In this document: one piece after another, positions 1 to 9,689 of the stretch | Layout of the letters: each line of letters opens with the position of its first letter | Position numbering within the stretch: position 1 is the first letter of the stretch | The notes under the pieces: model-generated | Told to the model about the DNA's origin: nothing | What the model saw: the letters and a program-made list of their open reading frames with translations, nothing else | The model's database searches: none | Translations under genes and position numbers: made by a program | Origin: Kiritimatiellia bacterium | GTDB lineage: Bacteria; Verrucomicrobiota; Kiritimatiellia; RFP12; UBA1067 | Reading direction: 5' to 3' | Length of the DNA: 64,000 nt | Assembly: GCA_017514235.1 (NCBI GenBank) | Contig: JAFWKK010000081.1 | Location: forward strand, 1-64,000

Positions 1-747
1 GGCGGCGTAGTAGCCGTGGTACTCGTGGTTGCCGGGCGCGGCGAGAATCGGCGTTGAGCCGGCGGGGTCGTTCAGCCCGCCCGCGTTGTGCCGCCAGAAC
101 TCGTCCCAGTGCGTCTGGTCCGAGCCTTTCTCGGCAAGGTCCCCGGCGATGACGTAGAAGTCTGGCTCGCGCGAGACCATCGTGCAGATGTTGCTTGCGT
201 AGCCGTCGGTCTGGTCGATGATGTATTTGCGGTTGCTGGCGCTTGGAGTGGTGTCGTGGTCCAGCCTGTAGTCCTCCCACGCAACGCGGTCGCCGGTGGA
301 GGACGGTTGCGTCTCGCTGTCGGAATATGCGACGAAGCGGACGGGGCGGAACTCCGCCGGAGAGGTACGGAACGAGTTCGAGTACGTCTCTCCGCCCGGG
401 AGCGTTACGCGGTAACCGTACCTTGTGTCAGGCTGGAGTCCCTCTATGCGGTACCGGTACTGCCACGGCACGAGCGACGGAAGATACTGCCTGGCGTGGG
501 AGTAGCCGAAGTAGTCGAGCTCCGTCGCACGGCGCGGCGTGACTGACGCCGTGCGCTTGTCTGCCGCATCGCCTTCAGGCCACCATTCGATAGTTGCGGT
601 TCCGCTCTCCGCGGTAAGCCAAAGGAGCGACATGGCGTCCGTTGCGGGGTGTTGTACGTATGGCGTGACGCGGAATGCGGCGTTCGCGGCCAGTGCCGAG
701 ACAGCGGAGACGGCGATGACCATCGACCTGTTAAGTGCCTTTACCAT
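1..747 (-). CDS. Secreted purple acid phosphatase-like metallophosphoesterase (partial)
   Basis: The gene starts at 747 on the minus strand and runs off the left edge, so only the first 249 codons are visible. Residues 1-22 look like a signal peptide (ending ALAANAA). A fibronectin-like N-terminal domain typical of purple acid phosphatases follows (residues about 25-120, with WWPEGD and YRIEGL). The calcineurin-type phosphoesterase domain then begins: a first Asp motif in AYSDSE, a GD motif in VIAGDLAEKG and a GNHEY motif near the edge. It probably hydrolyses phosphoesters in the cell envelope or outside the cell. A GAGGGGG ribosome site precedes the ATG. The C-terminal His motifs lie outside the window, so the metal site cannot be fully checked. 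Confidence 0.85.
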   Translation of the reverse strand, partial: MVKALNRSMVIAVSAVSALAANAAFRVTPYVQHPATDAMSLLWLTAESGTATIEWWPEGDAADKRTASVTPRRATELDYFGYSHARQYLPSLVPWQYRYRIEGLQPDTRYGYRVTLPGGETYSNSFRTSPAEFRPVRFVAYSDSETQPSSTGDRVAWEDYRLDHDTTPSASNRKYIIDQTDGYASNICTMVSREPDFYVIAGDLAEKGSDQTHWDEFWRHNAGGLNDPAGSTPILAAPGNHEYHGYYAA

Positions 748-776
748 TGTTTTTTGCCCCCTCTTGCGTTGCCGGC

Positions 777-782
777 ATTGTA
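777..782 (-). promoter_or_regulatory. -10 box for the phosphoesterase gene
   Basis: Read on the minus strand this is TATGATACAAT, an extended -10 about 30 nt before the start. It leaves a normal leader with an SD site. It shares the short intergenic region with the promoter of the divergent MATE gene. Confidence 0.5.
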
Positions 783-830
783 TCATAATTGCAGACGCGA
801 CTGCAATGGGGAGACCCGGTGGATTTTTGA

Positions 831-836
831 TATAAT
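831..836 (+). promoter_or_regulatory. TATAAT box 8 nt before the MATE start
   Basis: A perfect TATAAT is followed by only 8 nt before the ATG at 845. A start site at the usual distance would give a leader of 0-2 nt. There is no SD sequence, which fits leaderless translation. Confidence 0.6.
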
Positions 837-844
837 TCTCCAAA

Positions 845-2338
845 ATGGAAACCAACGGTAGCGTGGCCGAAGCGGAACGCGGCGAAATCGCCGAGCTGGC
901 AGGGGGGCGTCTCGGTCGCCTCCTCTTCAGGTATTCCTGGCCGGCGTTGGCTGCGATGAGCCTAAATGCGCTCTATGCTGTCGTCGACAGGCTTTGGATC
1001 GGGCAGGGCTGCGGCGAGGCGGCGATGGCCGGGCTTCAGCTCGCGATGCCGGTCATGATGTTTTTTGTCGCCTGCGGCGTTCTTATCGGCGCAGGTCACG
1101 CCACGGTCCTGTCGATCCGTCTTGGCGCCGGTGACTTCGTTGCGTGCGAGAAGGTGGTCGGGCAGCTGGTGGCGATGAAGCTTGTCGTATTCCTTGCGTT
1201 GTCGCCGCTCGTTTACTTCAACCTTGACACGGTCCTTGGATGGTGCGGTGGCGGAAGGATTTCGGCGGAAGCGCTGGCGGCCGGCGAGTCGTACCTGCGC
1301 ACCGTTGTGTTTTTCAGCGTGTTCGCCCACCTGGCGTTCGGGCTTTCCGCGCTGCAGCGGGCGGAGGGAGGAGCGATCCGTTCCATGATGTCGATGGTCG
1401 TTGGCTTCGGCGCAAACCTGATTCTCGACCCTCTCTTCATCTTCGGCTTCGGACTGGGCGTGTCGGGCGCGGCGTGGGCTACGAACGTCTCGATGCTGCT
1501 CAGCTTCGCCTGGGCGGCGAGATACTACCTGCGCGGCGAGACGGCCGTAGCCTTCCGCTGGTGGCGCATAGGGCTATACCGGGAGTTCCTGGGCCGTGTG
1601 TTCGCACTCGGTTTCGCGCCGTTCCTGCAGAACCTGCTGGGTGCGCTCATCAGCGTGTCGCTTGCCGCGGCGTTCGCGAAGTGGGCCGACTCGCCGGAGT
1701 CGGCCACGCGGCAGATCGCGTCCCTTGGCGTCTACAACGCCATGATGATCCTCACGATAATGCCGATCATGGGCACGCAGCAGGGACTGCAGCCGATCTT
1801 CGGATACAGCTGGGGCGCGCGCAACTTCCGCCGCGTGCGCGACACGCTTCGCCTCGGGCTCTGGGTGACGACGGTGCTGTGCGTCGCGGCTTGCGTCGTG
1901 CAGGTGGTTCCTCCGTTCCCTCAGCTGTTCGTGCGCCTTTTCGTGCCGCCGGACAATGCGGCGCTGTCCGCCCTCGCGGCGCACGACCTCGCCGTCTCCA
2001 ACTGCATGATCTGGACGATTTCGATCAACGTGGTGGCGACGACATTCTTCCAGTCAATCGGGCATCCGCGAATGGCGGTCATGCTGTCTACGCTTCGGCA
2101 GGGGCTGATATTGCTCCCGTGCATCTGGCTGCTGCCGCATTTCATGTCCGACCATGCGCTCGCCATCTGGCTGGCCATGCCTGTCTCGGATGTCCTCTGC
2201 CAGCTGGCAACGATTCTCCCGCTCGTCCTGTACGTCCGGTTCCTTTCGCGAGTGCGCACCCGCCCGTTTGCATTTTCCGGAAGCCGTGGAGCTGCGGATT
2301 TGCTAGAATATGCGTCACGGGAGGCGGTTAAGCGCTGA
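845..2338 (+). CDS. MATE family multidrug/Na+ exporter
   Basis: A 497-residue integral membrane protein with about 12 hydrophobic segments arranged as two MatE repeats. The first starts near residue 25 (RLLFRYSWPALAAMS) and the second near residue 250. MATE proteins export cationic drugs or metabolites in exchange for Na+ or H+; the substrate here is unknown. The length is typical of the family. Transcription probably begins at the TATAAT at 831-836, leaving virtually no leader. The symporter gene follows after 18 nt and may be cotranscribed, but nothing else links the two functions. Confidence 0.9.
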   Translation: METNGSVAEAERGEIAELAGGRLGRLLFRYSWPALAAMSLNALYAVVDRLWIGQGCGEAAMAGLQLAMPVMMFFVACGVLIGAGHATVLSIRLGAGDFVACEKVVGQLVAMKLVVFLALSPLVYFNLDTVLGWCGGGRISAEALAAGESYLRTVVFFSVFAHLAFGLSALQRAEGGAIRSMMSMVVGFGANLILDPLFIFGFGLGVSGAAWATNVSMLLSFAWAARYYLRGETAVAFRWWRIGLYREFLGRVFALGFAPFLQNLLGALISVSLAAAFAKWADSPESATRQIASLGVYNAMMILTIMPIMGTQQGLQPIFGYSWGARNFRRVRDTLRLGLWVTTVLCVAACVVQVVPPFPQLFVRLFVPPDNAALSALAAHDLAVSNCMIWTISINVVATTFFQSIGHPRMAVMLSTLRQGLILLPCIWLLPHFMSDHALAIWLAMPVSDVLCQLATILPLVLYVRFLSRVRTRPFAFSGSRGAADLLEYASREAVKR

Positions 2339-2356
2339 CCGGAAAAGGAATACACC

Positions 2357-3850
2357 ATGCTAGACCCGAAGTACATACCTCTGTTTCTCGGCGGATTCGC
2401 CGTGTGGATGGCGTTCATAGTCTGCGTCGGCTATTTCGGCAGCCGCGGCAGGCGCGACGGCGAAAAGTTCCTCACCGGCGGCAGCGACATGAGCTTGTTC
2501 CTCATCTTCTGCACGCTTGGCGCGACGATCATCGGCACCGGTTCGTCCATCGGCGCGATCGGCGACGGCTTCTGCCACGGTTGGGGCGGAGCGATATTCG
2601 GTCTGGGCAGTGCGCTAGGCCTTCTCATACTTACGTCGTTTGTGCCGATCCGGCAGAAGAACTTCATAACGATGAGCGAAGAGGCCCAGTTCTACTACGG
2701 TGGCGACAGGCGCGTCCGCCAGCTGATGGGCTTCATGATGTTCGTGATCGAGATCATATGGATCGGCAACCACGTGAACGGGGGTTCGAAGTACCTCTCG
2801 TATGTCCTTGGCATAGACCCGACGTGGTGCAAGCTCATTACCGTCTGCGGTTTCGGCGCCTACGTCTTCGTCGGCGGCTACGTGGCGGTCGTCAAGGCCG
2901 ACGTGATACAGTTTTGCGCCATCATCGGCGGGTTCACTTTCATCGCGTTCAAGGCACTGCCGCTCGCCGGCGGCTACGCGGAGATATCGCAGGCGTTCGC
3001 CGCAGCCGGCAAACCGGGGGCGATGGGCTTCTACGGGCTCGGCAGCTACGGGGCGCTCGCGGCGGTCGCCCTCGTGTTCTCGACCGTAATGGGCGTCGTC
3101 GGCACGCCTACCTATCGTACGCGAATATACACGTCGCGCGACGAGAAGGTGGCGCGACGCGCATTCCTCGGGCAGAGCGGAATGATGTTCCTCTGGAGCT
3201 TCGTCACCGCGCTCATCGGCATGAGCGCGTATGCGATCATGGCGCACAACGGCGACTCCCTGCCGTCCGGAGACTATGCCTTCTCCTATATGGCGACGCA
3301 TGTGCTAGGCCCGGCCATAGGGCTGATGTTCCTCATCTGCGGCATGTCTGCAACGATGTCGAGCGGCGGGTCGGACGCTATTTCCGGCGTGACGATTCTT
3401 CTTACGGACGTGATTCCGTCGCTGACGGGGCGGCGCATCGCCGAGAAGAACTATGCGCTCGCCAGCCGCATTGCGCTTCTCGTGGCCCTTTCGCTGGCGT
3501 TCGTGATAACGCTGTTCGTCGGTGACGTGATCGCTTATTTCCAGAAGGTCGTTGGCTCGCTTTTGCCGGGCGTCGGCGTTACCATGCTGCTCGGACGGTT
3601 CTGGCGCCGCGCCACGTGGCAAGGGGCGTACGCCGCCGTGATGTCCGGCACGCTCTTCGGCCTTGCCGTGCTGCTCGTGCCGCCGTTCGCCGAATGGGTC
3701 AAGCTCACTTTCGGCGGCCCGGCGATACCCTCCACCGCCATCGCGTTCGCCGCTGGCGTGGCCGTCTCGCTGCTGACGCCGGCTTCGTCCGCTACGGACG
3801 AAGAACGTCTCTCCGCTGTGTTCGCTTGTCGCGAGGGAAGGGGACGGTAA
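2357..3850 (+). CDS. Sodium:solute symporter (SSS family)
   Basis: A 497-residue transporter with about 13 predicted membrane helices and SSS-family features: an N-terminal helix followed by RRDGEKFLTGGSDMS, and glycine-rich helices such as TLGATIIGTGSSIG. It should take up an organic solute by Na+ co-transport. An AAAAGGAA ribosome site lies before the ATG. It sits just upstream of galactonate dehydratase, so a sugar acid is a reasonable guess for the substrate. That is inference only, because dgoD has its own promoter. Confidence 0.85.
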   Translation: MLDPKYIPLFLGGFAVWMAFIVCVGYFGSRGRRDGEKFLTGGSDMSLFLIFCTLGATIIGTGSSIGAIGDGFCHGWGGAIFGLGSALGLLILTSFVPIRQKNFITMSEEAQFYYGGDRRVRQLMGFMMFVIEIIWIGNHVNGGSKYLSYVLGIDPTWCKLITVCGFGAYVFVGGYVAVVKADVIQFCAIIGGFTFIAFKALPLAGGYAEISQAFAAAGKPGAMGFYGLGSYGALAAVALVFSTVMGVVGTPTYRTRIYTSRDEKVARRAFLGQSGMMFLWSFVTALIGMSAYAIMAHNGDSLPSGDYAFSYMATHVLGPAIGLMFLICGMSATMSSGGSDAISGVTILLTDVIPSLTGRRIAEKNYALASRIALLVALSLAFVITLFVGDVIAYFQKVVGSLLPGVGVTMLLGRFWRRATWQGAYAAVMSGTLFGLAVLLVPPFAEWVKLTFGGPAIPSTAIAFAAGVAVSLLTPASSATDEERLSAVFACREGRGR

Positions 3851-3941
3851 GGCCGTGCGGAGTGGCTCGTGGCCGTGCCTCGTGCAGTGACGGCAAGAAA
3901 GCTTATTGTGTTTCGTACGTGCCATGATGCTGCGAGTGTGG

Positions 3942-3947
3942 TATAAT
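3942..3947 (+). promoter_or_regulatory. TATAAT promoter of dgoD
   Basis: TATAAT lies 46 nt upstream of the chosen dgoD start and leaves a conventional leader. No good -35 is visible. It shows that dgoD can be transcribed separately from the symporter gene. Confidence 0.5.
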
Positions 3948-3993
3948 TCGATCCAGAAAGCATAGCGTGCTCATGAAAGGAAGGAATGAAACC

Positions 3994-5142
3994 ATGAAAA
4001 TATCGGAAGTAAACGTATATTTCGTCCGCCCCCGCTGGGGCTTTGTCGAAATCGTCGCCGACAGCGGCCTGACGGGCTGGGGCGAAGCGGTGCTGGAAGG
4101 GCACGCCAAGGCCGTCCTTGCCTGCGTCGAGGAATACCGCGACTACCTGGTCGGCAAGGATCCCTCGCGCATCGAGGACATCTGGAGCACCATCTACCGT
4201 GCCGGCTTCTACCGCGGCGGCGGCGTGATGATGAGTGCGCTCTCGGGCATAGACCAGGCGCTCTGGGACCTGAAGGGCAAGGCGTTCGGAGCGCCATGCT
4301 ACGAGCTGATGGGCGGCAGGTGCCGTGACAAGATGAAGGTGTACTCCTGGATCGGCGGGGACAGGCCCGGCGACACGGGCCGTGCGGCGAAGGAGAAGAT
4401 GGACGCCGGCTTTTCGGCCGTCAAGATGAACGCCACAGAGGAGTTGCAGATGATCGACACTTACGACAAGGTCGATGCCGTCCTCTCCCGAGTGCAGGAG
4501 ATACGCGATGCCTGCGGCAAGTACTTCGGCATCGCGATCGACTTCCACGGGCGAGTCCACAAGCCCATGGCGAAGGTGCTTGCGAAGAAGCTGGAGCAGT
4601 TCGACCCGATGTTCATCGAGGAGCCAGTCCTCTGCGAGCACATGGAGGACTTCAAGGAGATTGCCGCCGCGTGCGACGTGCCGATCGCCACCGGCGAACG
4701 CCTTTTCACCAAGTACGACTTCAAGCGCCTTCTGAACGCGGGCGGGGTGGACATAATCCAGCCTGACCTCTCGCACGCAGGCGGCCTTACCGAGGTGAAG
4801 AAGATCGGTGCGATGGCCGAGGCTTACGATGTGGCGCTAGCGCCGCACTGTCCGCTCGGCCCCATTGCGCTCGCGGCGTGCCTTCAGGTGGATGCGACTA
4901 GCTACAACGCCGTCATACAGGAGCAGTCCATAGGCATTCATTACAACGTCGGCAAGACGGTGCTGGACTACGTGACGAACAAGGACGATTTCAAGTTTAC
5001 AGACGGCTACGTCAACCTGCCGCACCTGCCGGGACTTGGCGTTGAGGTCAACAAGGATCTCGTCGTTGAGGAGAACAAGACGCCGCACAACTGGAAGAAC
5101 CCGGTCTGGCATCACGCCGACGGTAGCGTGGCGGAATGGTGA
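3994..5142 (+). CDS. dgoD: D-galactonate dehydratase
   Basis: The 382-residue product has the same length as E. coli DgoD, and the sequence is recognisably the same along its whole length. It belongs to the enolase superfamily and dehydrates D-galactonate to 2-keto-3-deoxy-galactonate. Visible active-site features are the metal-ligand and acid/base motifs IDFHGR, FIEEPV and ATGERL, and the catalytic His in APHCPLG. The C-terminal HADGSVAEW also matches the family. The start at 3994 is preferred over GTG 3967 or ATG 3973 because AAAGGAAGG precedes it and it gives the family N-terminus. Neither a kinase nor an aldolase for the rest of the De Ley-Doudoroff route is nearby. Confidence 0.93.
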   Translation: MKISEVNVYFVRPRWGFVEIVADSGLTGWGEAVLEGHAKAVLACVEEYRDYLVGKDPSRIEDIWSTIYRAGFYRGGGVMMSALSGIDQALWDLKGKAFGAPCYELMGGRCRDKMKVYSWIGGDRPGDTGRAAKEKMDAGFSAVKMNATEELQMIDTYDKVDAVLSRVQEIRDACGKYFGIAIDFHGRVHKPMAKVLAKKLEQFDPMFIEEPVLCEHMEDFKEIAAACDVPIATGERLFTKYDFKRLLNAGGVDIIQPDLSHAGGLTEVKKIGAMAEAYDVALAPHCPLGPIALAACLQVDATSYNAVIQEQSIGIHYNVGKTVLDYVTNKDDFKFTDGYVNLPHLPGLGVEVNKDLVVEENKTPHNWKNPVWHHADGSVAEW

Positions 5143-5187
5143 CCCTGCCACGGACGCGCGGCCGATGGCGTTTTAGGCGATTTATGC

Positions 5188-5193
5188 TATAAT
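5188..5193 (+). promoter_or_regulatory. Extended -10 promoter of the DUF177-rpmF-plsX-leuS operon
   Basis: TTTATGCTATAAT is an extended -10 (TGn plus TATAAT) ending 9 nt before the ATG at 5203. The predicted leader is about 0-3 nt and there is no SD sequence. Confidence 0.6.
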
Positions 5194-5202
5194 ACGCGAC
5201 GT

Positions 5203-5658
5203 ATGGACGAAAAGCTGGTTATCGACGCATCGCGGCTCGACTCCGAAGGGGTGGAGCTGACGGGCGAAGTTGACGCCGTGGACATCTGCGAGCCGTTCGT
5301 GAAGCCTTTCGGCGGAATCCGTTACCGGTTGCGCGCCCAGCTTTTCGGCAAGGAGCTTCTCGTTCGCGGGCATCTGGAGCAGGATTTCGACCTCGTGTGC
5401 AGCCGTTGCGGGAAGGATTTCGACGATACCGTCAACGTAGATGACTTCACGTTCTCCTGCGAGATAGACGAGAATTCGCCGGAGGTCGATTTGACGGAAG
5501 ATGCCAGAGAGAGTATAATACTCACTCTACCTTCGTACCCGGTCTGCAGCGAGACCTGTCCGGGGATCGAGCAGCAGGCTTCGCTGCCTGCCGACGATCG
5601 GTGGAATGTTCTCGATGACCTGACAAGAAAGAAGAAAGGCAAAGATGGCCAGTCCTAA
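5203..5658 (+). CDS. DUF177/YceD-family protein
   Basis: A 151-residue protein of the DUF177 (YceD) family, which is widely encoded just before rpmF and linked to 23S rRNA accumulation. It carries a CSRCGK pair in the middle and a CSETCPG pair near the C-terminus, consistent with a zinc-binding variant. Its 3' end overlaps rpmF by 14 nt, so translation is probably coupled. The start is fixed by the promoter: the -10 box ends only 9 nt upstream, so no earlier start would be transcribed. Confidence 0.85.
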   Translation: MDEKLVIDASRLDSEGVELTGEVDAVDICEPFVKPFGGIRYRLRAQLFGKELLVRGHLEQDFDLVCSRCGKDFDDTVNVDDFTFSCEIDENSPEVDLTEDARESIILTLPSYPVCSETCPGIEQQASLPADDRWNVLDDLTRKKKGKDGQS

Positions 5659-5830
5659 GAACAGAGTGTCCAAGCGCCGCAAGCGCGAGCGCGTCGCTTC
5701 TCTCGAGAAGCCGATCCTGGCGCAGGTCGGAACCTGTCCCGCCTGCGGCGCGACGGTCCGCTTCCATCGCGCGTGCCCGAAGTGCGGCACGTACAAGGGC
5801 CGCAAGGTCGTAGCCGTAAAGGCATCCTGA
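5645..5830 (+). CDS. rpmF: Ribosomal protein bL32
   Basis: A 61-residue basic protein with the L32 N-terminus (ASPKNRVSKRRKRER) and two CxxC pairs (CPACG and CPKCG), the zinc-ribbon form of L32. It belongs to the large ribosomal subunit. The order DUF177-rpmF-plsX is a well-known conserved arrangement linking ribosome and lipid synthesis genes. The start lies inside the 3' end of the upstream gene behind GAAAGGCAAAG. Confidence 0.95.
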   Translation: MASPKNRVSKRRKRERVASLEKPILAQVGTCPACGATVRFHRACPKCGTYKGRKVVAVKAS

Positions 5831-5852
5831 CCACGGGCGGGGGGCTCCCCTC

Positions 5853-6908
5853 ATGACACGGATTGCGCTTGATGCGATGGGCGGCGACTACGCCCCCGCG
5901 GAAATCGTCGTAGGCGCGGTTGAGGCGGCCGCCGGCGTGCCGGACGTGAAGGTTCTGCTGGTCGGCCAGCTTGCGCCGATCCAGGCGGAGCTCGACCGGT
6001 TTCCGCGGGATCTCAAGCGCACGGCGCAGGAGGCGATCGAGAAGGGGCGCCTTGAGATAGTCCACGCCCCCGACATAGCCGAGATGGACGAATCCCCCGT
6101 CGATGCCGTCAGGAAGAAGAAAGACTGCTCCATCAACGTTGCGATGCGTCTCGTCAAGGAGGGCAGGGCGGACGTGTTCGTGTCGGCCGGCAACTCCGGC
6201 GCCGTCGCGACGAGCGCAATCCTGAACCTCGGGCGCATACCCGGCGTTAAGCGCCCGGCGATCGCCACGGTGCTGCCGACGCGGACGCCCCGGCGGCCGA
6301 TCCTCGTGCTTGACGCAGGTGCCAACATGGACTGCCACCCAGAATGGCTCGTCCAGTTCGCGATCATGGGCAACGCCTACTCGAAGGCCGTGCTGCACCG
6401 CACCACGCCCGCCGTGGGTTTGCTCTCCATCGGAACGGAGGACTGCAAGGGCAACGAGATGACGAAAGAGACGTTCCCCCTCCTCAAGGAGGCGAAAGAC
6501 GTCAACTTCGTGGGCAACATCGAGGGCAAGGACCTTTACAAGGGCCACATCGACGTGGCCGTATGCGACGGCTTCGTGGGGAACGTTGTGCTGAAGACCA
6601 CCGAGTCGATCGCGAAGGCGATAAGCTACTGGCTGAAGCGCGAATGCTTCCGCGGGCCGCTCCGCATCTTCGGCGCCTTGCTGCTGAAGGGTGCGTTCCG
6701 CTCGCTGAAGACGCAGCTCGATCCTGAGATATACGGCGGTGCGCCGCTCCTCGGGGTGCCTGGGGCGGTCATAATCACGCACGGCAGCTCCAGCCACAAG
6801 GCCATTTACTATGCAGTGAAGGCCGGCGTCGCGGCGGCGACCAACGACGTGTCCGGCCTGATTGCCAAATCGATCGCCGAACACGCCGAGGACCAGAAGC
6901 AGAAATGA
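5853..6908 (+). CDS. plsX: Phosphate acyltransferase PlsX
   Basis: 351 residues. PlsX converts acyl-ACP to acyl-phosphate, which feeds PlsY in phosphatidic acid synthesis. Family signatures include the N-terminal [20 protein letters not shown] in the middle and [11 protein letters not shown] later. The gene follows rpmF by 22 nt and overlaps leuS by the ATGA shared at 6905-6908. Length and context are standard. Confidence 0.95.
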   Translation: MTRIALDAMGGDYAPAEIVVGAVEAAAGVPDVKVLLVGQLAPIQAELDRFPRDLKRTAQEAIEKGRLEIVHAPDIAEMDESPVDAVRKKKDCSINVAMRLVKEGRADVFVSAGNSGAVATSAILNLGRIPGVKRPAIATVLPTRTPRRPILVLDAGANMDCHPEWLVQFAIMGNAYSKAVLHRTTPAVGLLSIGTEDCKGNEMTKETFPLLKEAKDVNFVGNIEGKDLYKGHIDVAVCDGFVGNVVLKTTESIAKAISYWLKRECFRGPLRIFGALLLKGAFRSLKTQLDPEIYGGAPLLGVPGAVIITHGSSSHKAIYYAVKAGVAAATNDVSGLIAKSIAEHAEDQKQK

Positions 6909-9664
6909 GCGAATACAACTTCTCCGCCATCGAGAAGAAGTGGCAGAGGTACTGGCTGGAGAACAAGACTTTCCGCACCGATCCCGACGCGGCGACAGGC
7001 GGGCGCCCGAAGTTCTACTGCCTTGACATGTTCCCGTATCCGTCCGGCGCGGGCCTGCACGTAGGGCACCCGGAGGGTTACACGGCGACGGACATACTCT
7101 GCCGCTACAAGCGCATGAAGGGCTTCAACGTGCTGCACCCGATGGGGTGGGACGCCTTCGGGCTGCCCGCCGAGCAGTATGCCGTCGAGACGGGCACGCA
7201 CCCTGCCATAACGACGAAGAGGAACGTGGACCGTTTCCGCGAGCAGATCCGTTCGCTCGGCTTCAGCTATGACTGGGACCGCGAGATCAACACGACCGAC
7301 CCGAAGTATTACCGTTGGACGCAGTGGATATTCGAACAGCTCCACAAGAAGGGTCTTGCCTACGTCGCCGAGGTGCCGGTCAACTGGTGCCCCGCGCTGG
7401 GAACGGTTCTTGCGAACGAGGAGGTGATAGACGGGCGGTCCGAGCGCGGCAACCACCCTGTCGTCCGCAGGCCGATGCGCCAGTGGATGCTGAAGATCAC
7501 CGAATATGCCGAACGCCTGCTGAGCGACCTTGACGGCCTTGATTGGCCCGAGGGCATAAAGGAGATGCAGCGCAATTGGATCGGCAAGTCGACCGGAGCG
7601 TTGGTGGACTTCGGCGTCCGCAAGGCAGCAGGCGGCGATCGGAATCAGTCAGCTGCGGCTGGCGAGAAGATCACCGTTTACACCACCCGCTGCGACACGC
7701 TTTTCGGGGCGACATACATGGTGCTGTCGCCCGAACACGCGCTTGTGTCGAAGTGGCTCGCCGAGGGCGCGGTCAGCAACGCAGGCGAAGTGAAGGAGTA
7801 TCAGCGCAAGGCCGCCATGAAGAGCGATCTCGAGCGCACCGAGCTGAACAAGGATAAGACCGGCGTTAGGCTCGGGGGCGTCGAAGGCGTCAACCCCGTA
7901 AACGGCGAGGCTTTGCCGATCTTCATCTCCGACTATGTGCTTGCCAGTTATGGCACTGGTGCGATCATGGCCGTGCCGGCGCACGACGAGCGCGACTTCG
8001 ATTTCGCCAAGGTGTTCAACCTCCCGATCTACCAAGTTGTCGCGCCGACGGGTGAAATTAACTTCGACAAGTCCGATGGCTCCGCTGCCGCTTCGCCTTC
8101 TGGAAATGCCGGAGCGGCAGCGAAGGCTTCGGATGAATCGGAGTTGAACAACCGAGTGCCCTACACCGGTGATGCAGCGTTCACCGACATCGCCGACGGC
8201 GTGATGGTCAATTCGGGCTTCATCACCGGCCTCTCCGTCAAGGACGCCCAGAAGAAGATGATCGCCTGGCTCGAGGAAAAGGGCTGTGGCAAGGCGAAGA
8301 CGCAGTACAAGCTCAGGGACTGGCTCTTCTCCCGCCAGCGCTATTGGGGCGAGCCGTTCCCGGTCATTCACTGGGAGGACGGCACCAACACGCTCGTCCC
8401 CGAGGAGGACCTGCCGCTCACGCTCCCGGAGCTTGCCGACTACAAGCCGACCGGCACCGGCGAGCCTCCGCTCGCCAAGGCGGTCGCCTGGGTGAACGTC
8501 GTTGATCCGAAGACAGGCAAGAAGGGAGTTCGCGAGACCAACACGATGCCGCAGTGGGCTGGCAGCTGCTGGTACTACCTACGCTACATCGACCCTGCGA
8601 ACGACAAGTGCTTTGCCGACCCGGAGCTGCTGAAGGCGTGGCTGCCGGTCGACCTTTACGTCGGCGGCGCCGAGCATGCGGTTCTGCACCTTCTTTACGC
8701 GCGGTTCTGGCACAAGGTGCTCTTCGACCTCGGGCTGGTGCCGACGCCGGAACCGTTCCACAAGCTTGTCAACCAGGGCATGATACTGGGCCTTGCCTAC
8801 AAGAACCCCCGCGGCGTGCTGGTGCCGATGGACGAGATACTTTGGGTTGACGGACAGCCTTTCGCGGTTCCGGAGGGTAAGGAGAACGACCCGCAGTTCG
8901 CGGACATCAAGTCTCGTCCGTCTCTCTCGGATATCAAGCCTCTTCTCGATCCGCTGACCGAGTTCCCGGCGAAGATGTCGAAGTCGCTGAAGAACGTTGT
9001 CAATCCGGACGACGTCATCCGCGACTTCGGGGCCGATTCGCTCCGCCTTTATGAGATGTTCATGGGCCCGCTGCAGGCGGTGAAGCCGTGGTCCACGAAG
9101 GGCGTAGAGGGCGTTCATCGCTTCCTGAAGCGCGCAAACCGTCTTGTCGTCGAGACGGATGTGGCCGACCGCGCGATGACAAAGGCCGAGGCCAGGAGCC
9201 TGAACGCCATGGTCAGGAAGGTCGGCGATGACCTTGAGGCTATGGCGTTCAACACGGCGATCTCGGCGATGATGGTGTTCGTCAACGAGGCGGAGGCGCT
9301 TGCAAAGGACGGAGGTTCCGGCGCCCTGCCCAGGGAGATGCTCGAGAAGTTCGTCCTTTGCCTTTCGCCGTTCGCGCCGCATCTGGGCGAGGAGCTCTGG
9401 CAGTCCCTCGGACACGGCAAGACGCTTGCGTACGAGCCTTGGCCCGAATACGACCCGCAGGCGCTCGTCGAGGACGAGATAGAGGTGCCGGTACAGGTTA
9501 TGGGCAAGCTTCGCGGACGCATACGCGTTCCGCTTGCTGCGACGCCCGCCGACATGGAGGCTGTGGCGAAGGCTAACGCCGATGTTGCGAAGTTCCTTGA
9601 AGGCAAGACCGTCGTAAAGGTGATTGCAGTCCCTAAGCGCATGGTGAACTTCGTCGTCCGCTGA
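6905..9664 (+). CDS. leuS: Leucyl-tRNA synthetase
   Basis: 919 residues, a class I aminoacyl-tRNA synthetase. The HIGH-type motif is HVGHPEG near residues 52-58 and the KMSKS motif is at about 689-693. The editing (CP1) domain lies between them, with the family motif around [17 protein letters not shown] low-complexity Ala/Ser/Gly stretch at about residues 390-415 looks like a lineage-specific surface loop. The start codon overlaps the plsX stop, so translation is coupled. Confidence 0.97.
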   Translation: MSEYNFSAIEKKWQRYWLENKTFRTDPDAATGGRPKFYCLDMFPYPSGAGLHVGHPEGYTATDILCRYKRMKGFNVLHPMGWDAFGLPAEQYAVETGTHPAITTKRNVDRFREQIRSLGFSYDWDREINTTDPKYYRWTQWIFEQLHKKGLAYVAEVPVNWCPALGTVLANEEVIDGRSERGNHPVVRRPMRQWMLKITEYAERLLSDLDGLDWPEGIKEMQRNWIGKSTGALVDFGVRKAAGGDRNQSAAAGEKITVYTTRCDTLFGATYMVLSPEHALVSKWLAEGAVSNAGEVKEYQRKAAMKSDLERTELNKDKTGVRLGGVEGVNPVNGEALPIFISDYVLASYGTGAIMAVPAHDERDFDFAKVFNLPIYQVVAPTGEINFDKSDGSAAASPSGNAGAAAKASDESELNNRVPYTGDAAFTDIADGVMVNSGFITGLSVKDAQKKMIAWLEEKGCGKAKTQYKLRDWLFSRQRYWGEPFPVIHWEDGTNTLVPEEDLPLTLPELADYKPTGTGEPPLAKAVAWVNVVDPKTGKKGVRETNTMPQWAGSCWYYLRYIDPANDKCFADPELLKAWLPVDLYVGGAEHAVLHLLYARFWHKVLFDLGLVPTPEPFHKLVNQGMILGLAYKNPRGVLVPMDEILWVDGQPFAVPEGKENDPQFADIKSRPSLSDIKPLLDPLTEFPAKMSKSLKNVVNPDDVIRDFGADSLRLYEMFMGPLQAVKPWSTKGVEGVHRFLKRANRLVVETDVADRAMTKAEARSLNAMVRKVGDDLEAMAFNTAISAMMVFVNEAEALAKDGGSGALPREMLEKFVLCLSPFAPHLGEELWQSLGHGKTLAYEPWPEYDPQALVEDEIEVPVQVMGKLRGRIRVPLAATPADMEAVAKANADVAKFLEGKTVVKVIAVPKRMVNFVVR

Positions 9665-9677
9665 TGCCAGAAAATGG

Positions 9678-9683
9678 TATAAT
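9678..9683 (+). promoter_or_regulatory. TATAAT box 6 nt before a GTG start
   Basis: AAAATGGTATAAT is an extended -10 with exactly 6 nt between the hexamer and the GTG at 9690. The first base of the start codon therefore falls at the expected transcription start. It lies just after the leuS stop codon. Confidence 0.6.
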
Positions 9684-9689
9684 GCCCAA

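Noticed and set aside
3851..3941. Small genes between the symporter and dgoD
   Set aside because: Only short frames without SD sites or conserved features were found; the region holds just the dgoD promoter.
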